NCBI GenBank assembly: GCA_037127255.1
Contig: JBANSL010000007.1
Span: forward strand, 64,713,038-64,777,037
Direction of reading: 5' to 3'
Source of the DNA: Persicaria tinctoria
Taxonomy: Eukaryota > Streptophyta > Magnoliopsida > Caryophyllales > Polygonaceae
DNA: 64,000 nt
In this document: positions 46,513 to 59,664 of the stretch, in pieces
Layout of the letters: each line of letters starts with the position of its first letter
Position numbering within the stretch: position 1 is the first letter of the stretch
Notes under the pieces: model-generated
Seen by the model: only the letters and a program-made list of their open reading frames with translations
The model's database searches: none
Told to the model about the DNA's origin: nothing
Position numbers and translations under genes: made by a program

Positions 46513-47640
46513 TATTTGAAGGCAAGTAAACATTAAGCAATAAATCATAAAAATTACCATGAGATGTTTAGGAGGGAAAAAAAGGTGCACATCTTTCAAA
46601 GTAGAATATATAACACACAAATGTAGGGAAATTGGCCAAAGAATCAACCCGTGAACTAATTAATCAGCGAGATCTAGCTTCTCAGTCTTGAGGGATACTA
46701 AAACTTTGATCTTTTTCCAACCAAACAAGTTGGAGAATGAGAATAGAGGAGCTTGCCCCACCCATGAGTAAATATTTCGTAGTAGCTCGCTCATTTTTGC
46801 ATCAAAAAAAACGGTTGCACGCGAAATTGAGAGCTATTAGCAGCGCAGTACATATTCGCGGCTATACCACCAAAAGGAAAGAGAGGACCAATTGATACCA
46901 ATAGCAAGATACACATAATTTTAGACTCCGAGGGGTGGATAATAGTTCTTACCTTCTGTAACTGTAACCACTGCAAGCCAATGTCAAGCTCCTCTAGCAG
47001 TGGCCAAAGCAACCCTCAAAGAGCGGATACGTTGTAAACTGATTCTTTCACCCCCGGTTCAGGTTCACTTCACTCCCTAAAGGCGGATTCAGACTAAAGC
47101 GACTCTCAGGAGGAAATAATTTTTAATCAACCAATCAAAGAACCAAGTCTCCCCCATTCATTTTAAAACCGAATCTGAAGAAGAAATACTGACAAAAAAA
47201 GAAAAAATAGCTGGTTCAATACATTTGAATTTCAAAATTACGGAGTAAATGAGAAGGGGGAAAAGGACATAAAACTGCCATATTTTAAAGAAGTAAAATG
47301 GCAGCCAGTATAGTGTCACACATCTCAAAGAAAACTGCTATGAGGAGAGTAACCTTCTAGCTCAGATGTTGAAAATCCAATTCACTTTTCCACTGTTACT
47401 TGTATCAGTAAATGAGGAGAATTGTAGCTATAGACCGCTTCCTCGGTAAGGGAGGATGGAGAGAGGAATAGGATAATGATTGTGGTCTTTAAATTCTTGG
47501 AGGATTTAGTGTAGAGTTAAGAGTATGTAACCTTCGAAAATTAGCAGGCGTCACTTTTGGACACTGTCAACATAAGCAGTACCACAACATAATCGGTGAA
47601 ATCGAGTGCATAAACACTACAATGGCGTTGAAAGCTTACC
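46513..47640. other. No recognised gene
   Basis: AT-rich DNA between the Nudix and CPN60 pieces. Short open frames show no family motifs on either strand. Confidence 0.4.
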
Positions 47641-48515
47641 TTCTGCACAATGTCAGCACCTAAACGCTCATCCGGGTCTTCTATTTTTTCCTTCATAGCT
47701 GGGACGTGTGTTGATAGATGCACAAGGGCAGCCTCGCCACCAGGCACAATGCCTTCTTCGATGGTAGTAAAAGTTGCATTTTTAGCATCTTCAATTCTCA
47801 GCTTACACTGGTCATCAAGCTCAGTTTTTGTGGCAACATTAACTTTGATGACAACAACTCCACCAGAAAGCTTGGCTATTCTCTCAGCTAGATTATCGAA
47901 TTATATACAGAATCAGTCTCCACTAATTCCTTCTTGAGCTGTGCAATCCTGGCTTGAAGCTCATACATTGAGGCAGCATTAGCAATCAAGTTGGTTGAGT
48001 CTTTGGTGATTATCACCTTCCTTGCTATACCTAGCTGCTCAATTGACGTGGTCTCAACAAGCAAACCCATGGCACTGGCCTGATACTTAGCCCCTGTTAC
48101 ATAAGCATTCCAGTTGCACTTCATAAATAACATAAGAGTTTAAGCCCCACAAACAAATATGGATAATATTTTCAGCATATTCATTGGGAAATTCTAATCA
48201 AGGAACTGGCTAGAGGTCAGATCCTAGGGTATACAAGAAAGACTAAAGAATGTATGGACAAATCAGGTCTCAAATATAAAACAAATGCAATAAACGACCT
48301 ATGAAGATGGCAATGTCTTGGAGAAGGGCCTTTCTCCTCTCACCAAAACCAGGTGCTTTAATAGCGGCAACATTAAGGATCCCTCTCATTGGAAATATAT
48401 CATTTATTGCTGAGATCTTTTGATCCTTCACCAAAATTCTTGCATTTTCAAACTCAACCAACAACTTTTCTTGGTTTGTCACAAATTGTAGGGAGATGTA
48501 ACCTCTATCAATCTG
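47641..48515 (-). pseudogene. Plastid chaperonin CPN60-alpha fragment
   Basis: Three blocks match the Rubisco-binding chaperonin alpha subunit. 48515-48296: [20 protein letters not shown], then [20 protein letters not shown]. About 48110-47890: LLVETTSIEQLGIARKVIIT, then RIAQLKKELVETDSVYN. About 47890-47641: AERIAKLSGG, then LVHLSTHVPAMKEK, DERLGADIVQK ending at a GTAAGC donor. Between DIFP and RGILN about 32 residues of the apical domain (the family's EDVTGEALATLVVNKL region) are missing, and the frame slips near SVYN. Introns are retained. It cannot fold as a chaperonin. Confidence 0.85.
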
Positions 48516-49700
48516 CATCATGCAATGAGACAATGATTAAGTAGACAGTCTGCTACTCTGCTTACATTGAGTAGATTAGGAAACAAATGAATAAAGGAGA
48601 TAAGGGTTATTTGAGCAGAACTTTAGTCGTTATTTTTTTTTAAAAAAAAGAAGGTTTAACAAGTTGATGAGTTTTGAAATCCTTGATCATTAATGTATAG
48701 CAAATTTAGAAGCATTTAGCAAATAATGATAACTTTGGTAAACAAAATAAAATATCAACTACACTATATTGCTCTTTGTTTTATACTTTTATCCTTTCCC
48801 GGATGAGAAAATTCTAAAAGGTAGAGCCTTAAGCGAAAGTGATAACTGATTAAAAAGAAATGCTTCTTCCATCCTGCATGGTCAAAAGAAGATAATATGC
48901 CGAAAGATGTGCCTTGGTATATTTATATAATAAAGATTCTTTTAATTTCTTTAAAGATGCACCCTGGTTAACTATGTTGAAATTTCAATTATGTTACAAA
49001 AGTGAAGCCAAACTGAGAGAAATAAAGAATTCAAGTTAGAAATTATTGGTATAAGATTAGGAACTTACATTGGTGATGCTCAGGGGACATAAAAGACTCA
49101 ACTTCGGAAACTGGTGAAAACTGCACAAAGGGAGGAACACAATCTGTCAGTGGCAATGGATAGAAGGCCAAATAAGTTAAAACCGAATTGAGGGATAACC
49201 TCACCGGAGATAGCAGGAGTTATCACAGATTGGGACCACAAATTTAAATCATAATTCCGAAACCCTAATTCATATATCCTAAGAAACCTATCTAATTGAA
49301 GAGAATAAAGCATGGATCAGAGGCTAACAAAATTGGAGGTATTCATTCAATCAAATGTATTAAAAAGAAGAGGACGAGGAGCGTAGGGGAAAGCCGGTGA
49401 AAGATGGGGTTGAATGACTCGAATGTAACGATGTTATTATAGTAATAATTTCGATCAATAGCTTAGAAAACCAAACCAAAAGGCCTTGATTCTCCATTTT
49501 AAGGCCATAATTCTGAATTTCAGAATATCAAAACTATTCGGCATTTAATCGAATACCTTGTAGGTGGATATCAAATCTCTAAAATCTCACAAACAAAATT
49601 GAATCTACCCATCTCTAACCCTAAAATATCAGTTTGGTAACCTAAATTATATACTACAGAACACCACTCAAGTCATAGCAAGAGATCCTTAAAGAAAATT
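48516..49700. other. No recognised gene
   Basis: A short minus-strand exon-like stretch near 49125-49080 (FSPVSEVESFMSPEHHQ) ends at a splice-like site but cannot be assigned. The rest is AT-rich. Confidence 0.35.
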
Positions 49701-49701
49701 A

Positions 49702-49806
49702 CCTGAAGAATGTTGAATATGCTTCTGTAGCACCAGCCTTGGCTAAGTATGACTTCCCTATCCCAGGTGGTCCATACAAAAGAAAAGCCCTCCATGGTCG
49801 TCTCTT
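49702..49806 (-). pseudogene. VPS4/SKD1-type AAA ATPase exon
   Basis: The minus strand reads [20 protein letters not shown], then [12 protein letters not shown]. It matches the Walker A exon of the ESCRT-disassembling ATPase VPS4/SKD1 (family: [20 protein letters not shown]). The Walker A threonine is Ile, and only this exon is present. It ends near a splice-like boundary, consistent with DNA-level capture. Confidence 0.8.
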
Positions 49807-49809
49807 ACA

Positions 49810-50943
49810 TAAATGAAAGGACGCCATCATAATGTTTATTAAAACTGAACAAAAACGAACTACCTGGAGCATACAAAGAAAAGCTACAAGACCTTAGCTT
49901 TCAATTAAACAGAATTAACAAGGTGCAAATAATTTTTTTACCTAAGTTGGTAAGCATGAAGAAAAAATAACAAACAAGCCAAACTAACTTGCAGGCTCTA
50001 ACAAAATATTATTATGAATTTTGTTTATTTCGCCCTGTAAATTATAATTAAGCATTACTCCCAATTAAATTCAGCAAATAAATAGTCAGAAACAGAATAA
50101 CTCTTTAACATGATTCTCAATTCATCACCAACAATATATGTGTACATACTATATTCTTAACCCTTCAATGATTTGAAGACCAAAATTTCTGACAAACAGT
50201 TTGATTCACCCGCATTCTTCTTTTTCTTCTTCTTCTATCGCTTCCCAGAGCATTCTATAATATCCAATTCCTGCTACAGCTGCACTCATCATATTGCCAT
50301 GTACAAATTACTACAAACACATCTCACTTAAGTAGTTTGCACAACATTAATATATGTAAAGCCTTCTCGGAAAATATATGAGATGGAGTTATGGACATAT
50401 ATTGATTAAATTCCTTTCCAAGTGAAGAGTGCTTTGGAAAAAGGAAAGACAAATGGTGTACGATGAAGATATCCCAAATGGATTAAACAAGATGTCTCAA
50501 TGTATGAAAACAACTATGTATGGAAGTATTGATTCTAATATTTGATCTTTTGTTAAAACCACCAAACAACATTAAAAAAGTAAACAAAAAAAAAAGAACA
50601 ACACAAACTGTTATAACAACCACAAACTGAACTATATATAGAGGAAATATATATTATGTAGGTGACATAAGTATTGTAGCAGATACAAACTTAATTACAA
50701 ACCAGACAAGCAAAAACAGCTGCACAAAAGGAATGGAGATTGTACTAAAAAAAGGCATGCCTCCAAACCGCACACAACAAAAAAAACGAAGTTGTAGGTG
50801 CAAAATATACCGCACGTATTTAGTGCCAAAATACAGGGTGTGATCCATAACACTTAGTTGCCTTCAATATATTTCAGCTCCCATTCCATATCTCCATTGG
50901 CTAAATGGGTTGGATTTGGTGTAAGGATTAGAGGTATTTTCTT
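49810..50943. other. No recognised gene
   Basis: AT-rich DNA with small poly-A runs downstream (on minus) of the RPA1-like gene. It may include its 3' UTR just below 50944. Confidence 0.4.
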
Positions 50944-52792
50944 CTAGCGGAGAATCTTTAGAGCATCAGAACTGTAGGAGCTCATCTCCTGTTAGTTGAA
51001 TAACGATATTTTTAGGTTATTAAAGGAAAGTAAATGTTATGGATCACTTGTTGAGTGCACAATTGTTGAGTCTATGTTTACCTCTTTTGACATGTTGTGG
51101 AAATCAATCGCTTTAATCTTAAGCAACTTCTCAACAGTCTTTGTCATGGCTACTAATTCGGTTTTGATGTCACCCTCTTCAATTGTAAAATCTATAAACA
51201 TCCTGAAATTCAGTGAATGTTTGTGTTATTGGTATGTGATAATATATGGTTGTTTCAACAGAAATTATAGTATAGAATATAATATACTTACATTGCAGTG
51301 CAGGGTGTGGAATCTATGCAATTTGTGCACATTTGATTGACATTTAATTTACTGAAAATCTGAGTGAAACACTTGGGACATGAAACACGGGTGCGTGGGC
51401 TGTTAGTTCCAAAAGAGGCAATGGAAGCAAATACTCTTATGTTGTTGTTTGGCTGAGTTGTCAGTGGCTGTTGGTGAATACAAAAAAGCATTATAACATG
51501 GGTTATACATAACTATTGACCAAATTAATGAGGCGAAAAAATTAGCGAAATGGTTTTGAAATCTTACATCCATGTTCAGAGCTTCCATAAGAGTTTGAGT
51601 TTGTGCTTGTAGTTTGCGTGGTTCAATATTTGCAATACTCAATTTTCGTTTGACAAGCATATCTCTGTTGGATTTGGCCCTATTTTTTTTGCCACATTTA
51701 TATAGCTGACGGTTGGGTATATTAACACATTTTAAATGTAATTTATATGAAGGTAAAAGATACCATCTCTTTAAAGCCGTGGGTCTTTCCTCATTTGCAA
51801 TGACATCGATCTGTGTTCCAAAGGTTGTTGATAGGGTCAGTTTTCCTGTGACACAACAGTAGGTCAGTGTAAAATTATGTGTACATTAATATAAAAATAC
51901 AACGGTTTTGTTTTGAGCAAATACTGTAACCTTGCCTTCATATACTACCGTTCGAACATCATTGAAAACAACGATATCTCGGGTTGTATCCCAATTAGGT
52001 ATTATCTGACATTGATGAGCATATGTCTTCCATGATGTCATTTGGATAGTATCATTATGCTACAAAGAAAATATCATTAGTTTAAAATTATAAGTTAAAA
52101 CAACTCTTAAGTTGTGGTTAACATGTATTTAAACATTTTAAAGGTTGTACCTGTCATCTGTGAGGAATAAATAAGCCAAATCAACTGGTCTCCCACTGTT
52201 TTTTGATGTCACTTGATGAGTCTGATCAACAAGAACAATAGAAACAACAATATCTAAAATAAATAATAAATGAAGAATTGTTAGGATACCATCTTAAATA
52301 TTTATTTAGGTGCATATATTTTGTGAAAAAGTGTTAGTACGTACCAAAGGTTAATCCATGAAGCATAGTGTGGATCTCAGACAATGGGACATAAAGTGGT
52401 CTAAATATTGGATAGTCCACTGATGGCTTTATATGCTTTATGATAGTGCTTGCTGATAGAATAAGTTGTTTTTCTCTTGGATACATCGAGTACTGAACCA
52501 CAACATCTCTGTATATAGGTTTTGTGATTTTATATGCTTGACCTAGAACAAGAAGTTTGTTTAAGAAAGTTATCTGGCGGCCGAACACTCCAGCACGTCT
52601 ACGCGTACCCTAATAATGAAATGTAATAGTACATACTTGTTCATCCATAAAAGTGTAACTTTGGAATGTTGGGTTTCCTTCATATTGAGTCGCATCTTTT
52701 TTAATAACAACTTTTAAGATCAGTCTCTTTTCATTTGGTGTGTTGCTGCAGACAAGATCTTCAAGATATGCTTTATCTGATTGCAGTTCCAT
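50944..52792 (-). CDS. RPA1-like single-strand DNA-binding protein gene, eight coding exons, frame slip
   Basis: Inferred coding exons on minus: 52792-52637, 52609-52345, 52253-52151, 52059-51936, 51845-51568, 51467-51292, 51202-51082, 50988-50944 (TAG). Motifs follow the plant RPA70-like pattern: a first OB fold (MELQSDKAYLEDL, MDEQ|GTRRRAGVFGRQI), a second (VDQTHQVTSKNSGRPVDLAY, TIQMTSWKTYAH, VVYEGKLTLSTTF), a zinc motif (CPKC...CTNC) and the end (EKLLKIKAIDFHNMSKE, SDALKILR). Oddities: the first intron would be 27 nt, intron 4 needs a GC donor to keep frame, and exons 3 and 4 join one base out of frame. It may be a recent pseudogene or a Helitron-type passenger. Role if active: single-strand DNA binding in replication or repair. 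Confidence 0.65.
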
Positions 52793-52806
52793 TCTTTTAA
52801 ATATCT

Positions 52807-54515
52807 GAAAAAAGTAATTATTTAAAGGTTATATGTATATATATATAAAACAACAATAACAGCTTAAATAAGCTCGGATTCAAGTGTTCAAACTAAAAGA
52901 GAACACTGCAAGTGTGAATGGTCAGAATAAAACTGCAATAACAGAAATAGAAGGACCAAATTATAATTCAACACATTCAATAAAATTAGTAGACTATGAT
53001 GAGAAAAAATGTTTTGGTTCTCTGTCTATCAGATGAAAAATTGTTCAACACCTAAGATTATCTCATCCTCTTTTAGTAAAGGCAAAATCTAGATTAGTTT
53101 TTGCATCCTGGATTGTTCAATCAGTTTCCATCCAACCTTCATTTGGTAAAGAACTCTTAACTCTGTAACGATCAAGTAGCTTAGGTTGTCCTGATCCTAT
53201 ATTCTTTGTACTTGTGTATTAGTCAGTAAAACCGGTAACTCGGCAAGAAAGAAATCAAGTAGAACCTAAGATTATTTTCTTTGTACTTGTGTATTTTTTT
53301 TATTTTGCAGATTTCTCTGCTTCGTACAAGAGAGGAAAAGTTTTGTAATACAGACTGTCAACAGATCAAGGAGAGAAAACCATTGTTTTAGGTTGTACAG
53401 AGTATGCAAAGAAGCTTCCATAATCTTCCAATTTCATTATGATGAAGGTTATATTTTAACGTGAAGAAAATAAAATGTTGAAATTAAAAGCAGGTGAAAG
53501 AGTTGATTCTAAATGCAAGTAACCATATCAAATAAAGCAACCACATGCACAACATTGCAGAATAGTTTGCATAAAACCCGAAAGCAACAATATGGCATAA
53601 AGGAGGATGGATTTTGAGTTTTACCTTCAGTAGAATCCTAGATGTGAGAAACAAGGCAGAGTAATTGTTGTGAAGCTGGCCTGTCCAATTAAAGATGGGA
53701 AATTGATGAATGAAGTAGGACGTGGCTATTGTACAGACAGTTGTTGAGATATTAGGTATAGGTGGACAAGTGTTGCATTTGTATAGAGGTATGTTAGATA
53801 CCAATTTTATTAAAAATTAAAAGACATTTTAAGTTAATTTTATTTGATATATTAGGTATAGCAACTACTGGATAGGTGTTGCATCGCTGTGAAGTTGTGC
53901 GAAGGTATTAGGCAACTATCTTATTTAAAGTTAAAACATTTGAATTAATTTTTGGCTTTAGTTCAATCGTGCTTCATTTCAACTTTGAATTGTTTGATAT
54001 AAATTGGTTTTTTAACGCCCTTATATGTGTAATTTTGATTTTATCCATCCAAATACTATAATAGATCATTAAATTCATGCTATTATGGAGTTTAATGAAT
54101 ACTTATGAAATGTTGTTGTCTCAAACATTTGGAATGAAAATTCATTTTGATATATGGGAAGTTGCTTTTCTTCTGCCACCAAGGAAGAATAGATTGAGGA
54201 TGGAAGAGGCCATACGAGTAGAGAAGGGAATGGCTGTATGATTAAGATATAAAGTAAACAAATGTGAGAATGGATTTAGGTGGGAAAATAAGTTGAATTG
54301 AAGGGGATGTCTAGCTATCTAATTGCGTAATTCTTGATGTTATAGTAAAAAAAAATGTCTTAAGGTAGATGGTTACAAGAAAGCCTTTTGTCTATAAGAA
54401 AGCCTTTCTGATCATCTAGTAGCATGAATTCCTTATCATTTACACTTTTTAAGCTCATGTGCTCAATATCCCAGAACACACTGATTTCATGTCATGTAGC
54501 TTCTGTGGTTTTCTT
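52807..54515. other. No recognised gene; possible leader intron of the RPA1-like gene
   Basis: A good minus-strand acceptor (TTTTTTCAG) at 52807-52805 lies just before the RPA1-like start, so a leader intron may extend upstream. The rest has no coding motif I recognise. Confidence 0.35.
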
Positions 54516-54600
54516 GTTATTGCCAGTGATAACGATAACGCGTACAGCTGCTGCTCTGTAGTCCGCAATTGTCGCGGAAACCTTTGATCTGATGAGTTGG
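54516..54600 (-). pseudogene. P-type Ca-ATPase fragment
   Basis: On minus the frame reads VSATIADYRAAAVRVIVITG followed by NNK. It matches the segment after the nucleotide-binding domain of ER-type calcium pumps (family: CRAAGIRVMVITGDNK). The TGDNK motif is TGNNK here, which would remove a conserved Asp. A single exon only. Confidence 0.6.
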
Positions 54601-55374
54601 CTCTCAGTTGAGGGCAAAGTCGGAAATCAAATCACGAAGCATAAATTAAGGGTGAAATGAAACGATCCAGATCTAAATTCAAGCACATAATAATAGAATT
54701 GCAGGTAGTTTACCTAGGTGAGGGAAGGGAACGCAGTTGGATCAGAAGACAGTAGCCGCGGACGGCCGAAGTGGTAAGTAGACACGAGTGGAAGAAAAAG
54801 ACAACACCGAAAGCAGGCGGATGTCCTTTTTTTCTAATTTTACATCTAGGAATTAAAAGTACTAAAAGAGCATCTCCCTACAATAAACAAGGTCCCTAAT
54901 TGTTAGAGAAGACAACTTACAATGACTCTTGATGATATTTCTCAATGGTTTGCCTCCAACCAGGCAAAATATCTATTAGTTAAGGAATATAAGCAAAAGA
55001 ATATAAGCATGTTATCTTAGAAACTCCAGCAAATAACACTGACCATTACAATAACATTTCCGGAAGGACCGGCGACATTGCAAGAAGTATTTTAGAGAAA
55101 ATATTCATCAGCACCCAGACGCTGAATGCTCGGCCAACTATTGTCATTGTTCCAGTGTTCCAGCACATGCTCTAGTGTTCTCATTGGTGGCCTAATTGTT
55201 CAGCAATTGGATCCAACAAAACTCCAGTGTTCTTAGCTACATGAACTTTAACAAATATATGGCCATGCTCGGTGAAATGTATAGACAACGCATTCATATA
55301 TTCACACCAATGAAATGAACTGAATAGAGTGGTCAATATGAATAATTAGCATGGTTAGTAGATGACCTTAATTG

Positions 55375-56537
55375 AGTTTCCAACAAGATTAGAGACAATC
55401 TGCCCGAACCTTCCTGGATCACCCACAACAGTTTCTGGAACTCTGTCAGACAAAAATATTGCTTGCTACACTAGGGAAAGATTATTTGGCCGCAGGAAGT
55501 TATGGAAGCAGAGCAACATGGACATCAACCGATAATAGAAGAAAAAAAACTCACAGATTAGTTATGCTAGCTATATACTATAGGATAATAGTAAAAGGTA
55601 ATTTGACCAAATTCAGTTGAGAATGATATCTGCTATAGTCTAACCTCTAAACCCTTACAGACTTGAGCAGTTTCAGCATAATTGCGCTGGGTTGAGCTTA
55701 ATTCTGTATCCACAACCAATGCAAGCATCCCTAGAAATAATAATTTAATGTCAAGTATGGATCATATATTAGTAAAATACTGTTAACAAGATGTTCAGTA
55801 TGCATAAACAAAGTGAAAAAGGGTCCGAGGAAAAGTTCCGAGTATGCCGTTCATAGGAGTTCTGATTTCATGTGAGACAGTAGCCAGAAACTACAATAAA
55901 AAATAATACTCCATATTAAATATAAATTCCCTGAAAAAGTAAAGTTAAAATTGACAAGAAAGGTAGTAATGAATTTGTTTTAAGATATATGATAATGTGA
56001 TGCGAAACCTGAGATTTGGCAACATCAGCAGCTTCTGCTTTGCCCTTGAGTTGTTGCATCTCATGGAAGGCATCCTCGACTTGTACAATATGAACTCCTA
56101 GATGATGAGTACTTAGCAAGGGGAACAGAGTAGTAAGAAAAGCCTTCCCAGTAGCTCTTGCTCACAATATATTCTATCTATCCTCCTGGATCATAGCAAA
56201 CAATATTACATACACCTAAGAATCCACCTCAACAACCGTTAAGATTTAAAATTTCACCTCTACAAAACCAAATATGATGAAATTGGAGACATTTGCTTAC
56301 CTCTCTAGTCGTCATATCCAATGAATTGAGATAAGAAACGGGATGTTCGGCAAACATCACAGGAGCATACTCATCCTTGACCGGCGAAAGCTGCATATTT
56401 TCCATAGTTTTGATAGTCCAATCATGTCGTCTCTTAAACTCCTCCCTCTCAGAGTTCAGCACTCTCTCAGCATATGCAACACCACCCATTAAACGCCACT
56501 CAAATGGCATATCTGCAGTGTATTCAACAAAAGTTCC
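55375..56537 (-). pseudogene. Cytokinin receptor (AHK4/CRE1-type) fragment, several exons
   Basis: Five exon pieces with plausible borders run in correct order. 56537-56301: CHASE domain (FVEYTADMPFEWRLMGGVAY, DEYAPVMFAEHPVSYLNSLD). 56097-56009: HIVQVEDAFHEMQQLKGKAE, ADVAKSQ. 55890 to about 55838: FLATVSHEIRTPMNGILG with the phospho-accepting His. About 55735-55650: DTELSSTQRNYAETAQVC. About 55443-55377: PETVVGDPGRFGQIVSNLVG, the N box. The first transmembrane region, much of CHASE, the ATP lid and the receiver domains are absent. The order matches plant hybrid histidine kinases. The exons are collinear with introns kept, so this is a genomic capture. Confidence 0.85.
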
Positions 56538-56699
56538 CTGCATGAGAATCACCCCCACGGCCCACCCACAAATTCAAACTCCATAAAAAAGACAAATCAT
56601 TTTATTTGGGTAGTTCAACACCAATATAGTATCCTTCCTTATAGTCCCCTATCACCAATTCACCTGTTTATTGTTTGCTCGATAAACTAATTGCTTCTC
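56538..56699. other. Short spacer between cytokinin-receptor piece and LTR-3
   Basis: No element end or coding signal is recognised. The 5 bp before LTR-3 are TTCTC, the presumed left half of its target duplication. Confidence 0.4.
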
Positions 56700-58651
56700 T
56701 GATGTCACTAAAGTAGCCATGTTTTTATGCACATTTTAGTTCCATATTCTATACACTTCGCATATTTCGGGTTTGGAATATGTCAAATTTATGTAGTATA
56801 TGCTTATTTTCCAGAAATAGAGATCTACATAAGTTTATGTTTAATATTGCAAAATATGGCGCCGTTTCGGGAGAAAACCAAAAAGCAAAGACAGAGGCTT
56901 AAGTCTACTCGATATCGACAACAAATGTCCGGGCACATCACTGATCGAGGAGCAGGGGATCGAGAAACTGAGGACGAGCCAACCCGACTCCAAAGCTTTA
57001 CTCGAGATCGAGTAAGGTCCTCGAGATCGACAAGAGTTGAGAGTCAGCCCGGAGTCGAGAAGGAGAGCTTGATCAAGGGGACGAGGAGAGCTACCCGACC
57101 TGACCAGACAACCCGGAGCTTGAGCAACACTTACTCGATGTCGAGGAAAATCCTCGATATCGACAAGCCGAGAAGAAAAATGCCCGAGCCATGTCGAAAA
57201 GAAGATACTCGACAACACCAGTCCAAGCCATTATCGACGAACCTACTCGAGATCGAGTACGATACTCGAGATCGAGGAAATATGAGAGCCAGTGTCCGAT
57301 TTGATCGAGGACTAGCTACCCGAGACGCCGCTGAAGCTGAACTCGACATCCATGTTACTCGAGATCGAGTCAGTCTACTCGAGATCGAGGAAAGATGACC
57401 GGATACGCGTTACGCGGTTTGAGCTGTCCTACTCGGATTGGGATTCCTTGGAGCCGAAGATTGCCGAGTCTATCCGAGATCTATCAACATCTATCCAATG
57501 AAGAGAAGAATTATCCACATGAAGATATTTTAGTCTTTTAAATATAATTTCCTTTTTAGATTTATTTATGTTATTCCAATTATTTATCTTTAAAGCTTTT
57601 AGATATAGATAGAAATTTCTATCCTTGAATAGCATGGAGTAGAAGGCTATAAATAAAGCTCAAGGGGCTGATTTTAAGAGGGGAATTCACAAGCTAGAGA
57701 AGTAGATCATAGAGGCGTTTAAGAGTTCGAAGTTTTTGGGTTTTGGCATTCTGTGAGAGTTGGATTGCCGGGATTGTAAAGACTTTGAATATAGTTTAAA
57801 GCAAGTTTCTTTTCATTCATCAATGTCTGAGGTTGCGATGAGGCGCGAGTAGTCCACTCACTTCTAGGGTTGGGGCGAGCCCGATGATAGCCTTGCATGT
57901 TTGAGGTAAAGATCCGACTTTTATCATGTTTTGAGCATCTACTACTTGTTATGTGTTTATTACCCATCTAATGGAGGTCCATGCTAACAACTTGGATTGT
58001 AAACATAAAATCGGTAGAGACAATTAGGGTTTCTTGAAAGAGTTGTCTAATTGTTGGAAAAGGCGAAAGCTTAGTCATTTGATGCGATTTCCATGATTAT
58101 CTATTTATTTCTGCCTTATGCATGCTTGGTTATCGTTGTGGCAAACCCTAATCTTGGAAGTCTTTTTACATACAGTTATTTCGAGAATCCCAAAGCATTT
58201 GTCTTTACTTTCTTTTATTTTGTTTTTTACTTTCTGCCCTTACTCGATCTCGACCAACTGTGGTCGATCTCGAGTTACTGATCTTCGATTCCAGAATCGG
58301 CGTAGCTTCTGTGTGCAGGTGATCGACCAAGCCAACTCGACGTCAGCAACTCTACTCGATCTCGAGTAGCCCTAGTCGAGATCGACTACCATCCTGTGAC
58401 TGCTGTTGCGCTGTTCGACTTGTCCGATCTTCTATCGACTAACCCTAGTCGAGATCGACAACCTGTGGTCGACTTCTGTCCGTGAGATTTCTCCGCTACC
58501 TAGGATCCGCTGATACGCTTCCTCGTGGATCGATCCTGACTTCCAATTGCTGAATCGGGAGGAAGTCTTGTAATTATTTGCAAGGGACGGAATCTGGTTA
58601 GCTGTTCTTTATTTATATTTTATTGCAAGTCTCGATTTCCTCCTTACAAAA
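56700..58651 (+). repeat. LTR-3 5' long terminal repeat
   Basis: About 1952 bp. By alignment with LTR-2 the end is ...CTTACAAAA, so the terminal CA is probably mutated to AA. Motif-rich blocks are at 56908-57390 and 58240-58480. A TATA box (CTATAAATAAAGC) is at about 57648. Its first 30 bp differ from LTR-2, marking a separate subfamily. Confidence 0.85.
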
Positions 58652-58654
58652 AAT

Positions 58655-58672
58655 TGGCGCCGTTGTCGGGGA
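58655..58672 (+). promoter_or_regulatory. LTR-3 primer-binding site
   Basis: TGGCGCCGTTGTCGGGGA, one mismatch to the tRNA-Asp-type site of LTR-1 and LTR-2. Confidence 0.85.
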
Positions 58673-58734
58673 AGCTATCATTCGCACCTTAGGTAGTTAA
58701 ATCTCACGTCCACTTTGAGTTACTTTACAGGTGT

Positions 58735-59664
58735 ATGCGCCGTTCTGGTCAACCACCTGAGTTTGATGGCTTAGATGAACCGGAATGCCTTCTACGCATC
58801 AGAGCTAAACTACAAAGAGCCATGGCGGCCGCTGAGACTCAAGAACAACTTATTGAGAGGTTTACAAGGGAACTAGCCCCAAGGGATGTTACTATCGCCG
58901 ATGAGAGAACAGGAAGGGAACAAGAAGTTGAGTGTGCGAGGCAAGCAGAAGCTGAGCTTGCCCAATACCCAACAACCGTAGAGGATTATATGCACCCGAC
59001 TCTCGTCGTGCCTGAATCGGCGATTCTAATCCCTTAAAACTCTTTTGAAATTCGCACTCAATTCCTTGTAGAGCTTAAAAATAATGTTTTTTATGGAAAA
59101 TTTAATGAATGCCCCCTTGAACATATTACCAATTTTTCTGACATGTGCCGTACTCTTGCTGAAGGTACAACTCTTGAATATGTCAGGATGAAGGCTTTTC
59201 GCTGGTCTCTCGCTGGACCTGCACTAAAATGGCTTGAAGGGCTGAAACCAAGATCCCTCACAACATGGGCCCAAGTAGAGCAAGAGTTTCTGAACAAATT
59301 CTTCCCTCCTGCCAAGACAGCACTCCTCCGGCAGAAGATTACAGCTTTCAAACAGAAATCTGGAGAGCCGCTAGCCAAAGCATGGGAACGATACAAAGAA
59401 CTGTTGCGATCTTGCCCTACTCATGGACAACCACCCTACGTCATTCAAGAGATATTCTTCAATTCTCTTGACCAAGTCACTAAGGACATGATCAACCAGT
59501 ATACTCGCTATGAGTATCTAACGATGCCGCCAATTGACGCATGGGGTGTGCTCGACAAGCTCACCAATTATGACGACAAATATGGCTCTAATGCAACTAT
59601 GAGGAGAACTTCATGCCAGGCCAACACCATCTATGCCCCTTTATGGGCCTTACAAGGAAATTGA
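58735..59664 (+). pseudogene. LTR-3 gag N-terminal part
   Basis: From an ATG, colinear with LTR-2 gag, with a TAA at 59035-59037 where LTR-2 has a Glu codon, then open to 59664. The capsid motifs MKAFRWSLAGPALKWLEGL and LAKAWERYKELLRSCPTHGQ are clear. Two one-base deletions near 59590-59620 move the zinc-knuckle/protease part to another frame. Confidence 0.85.
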
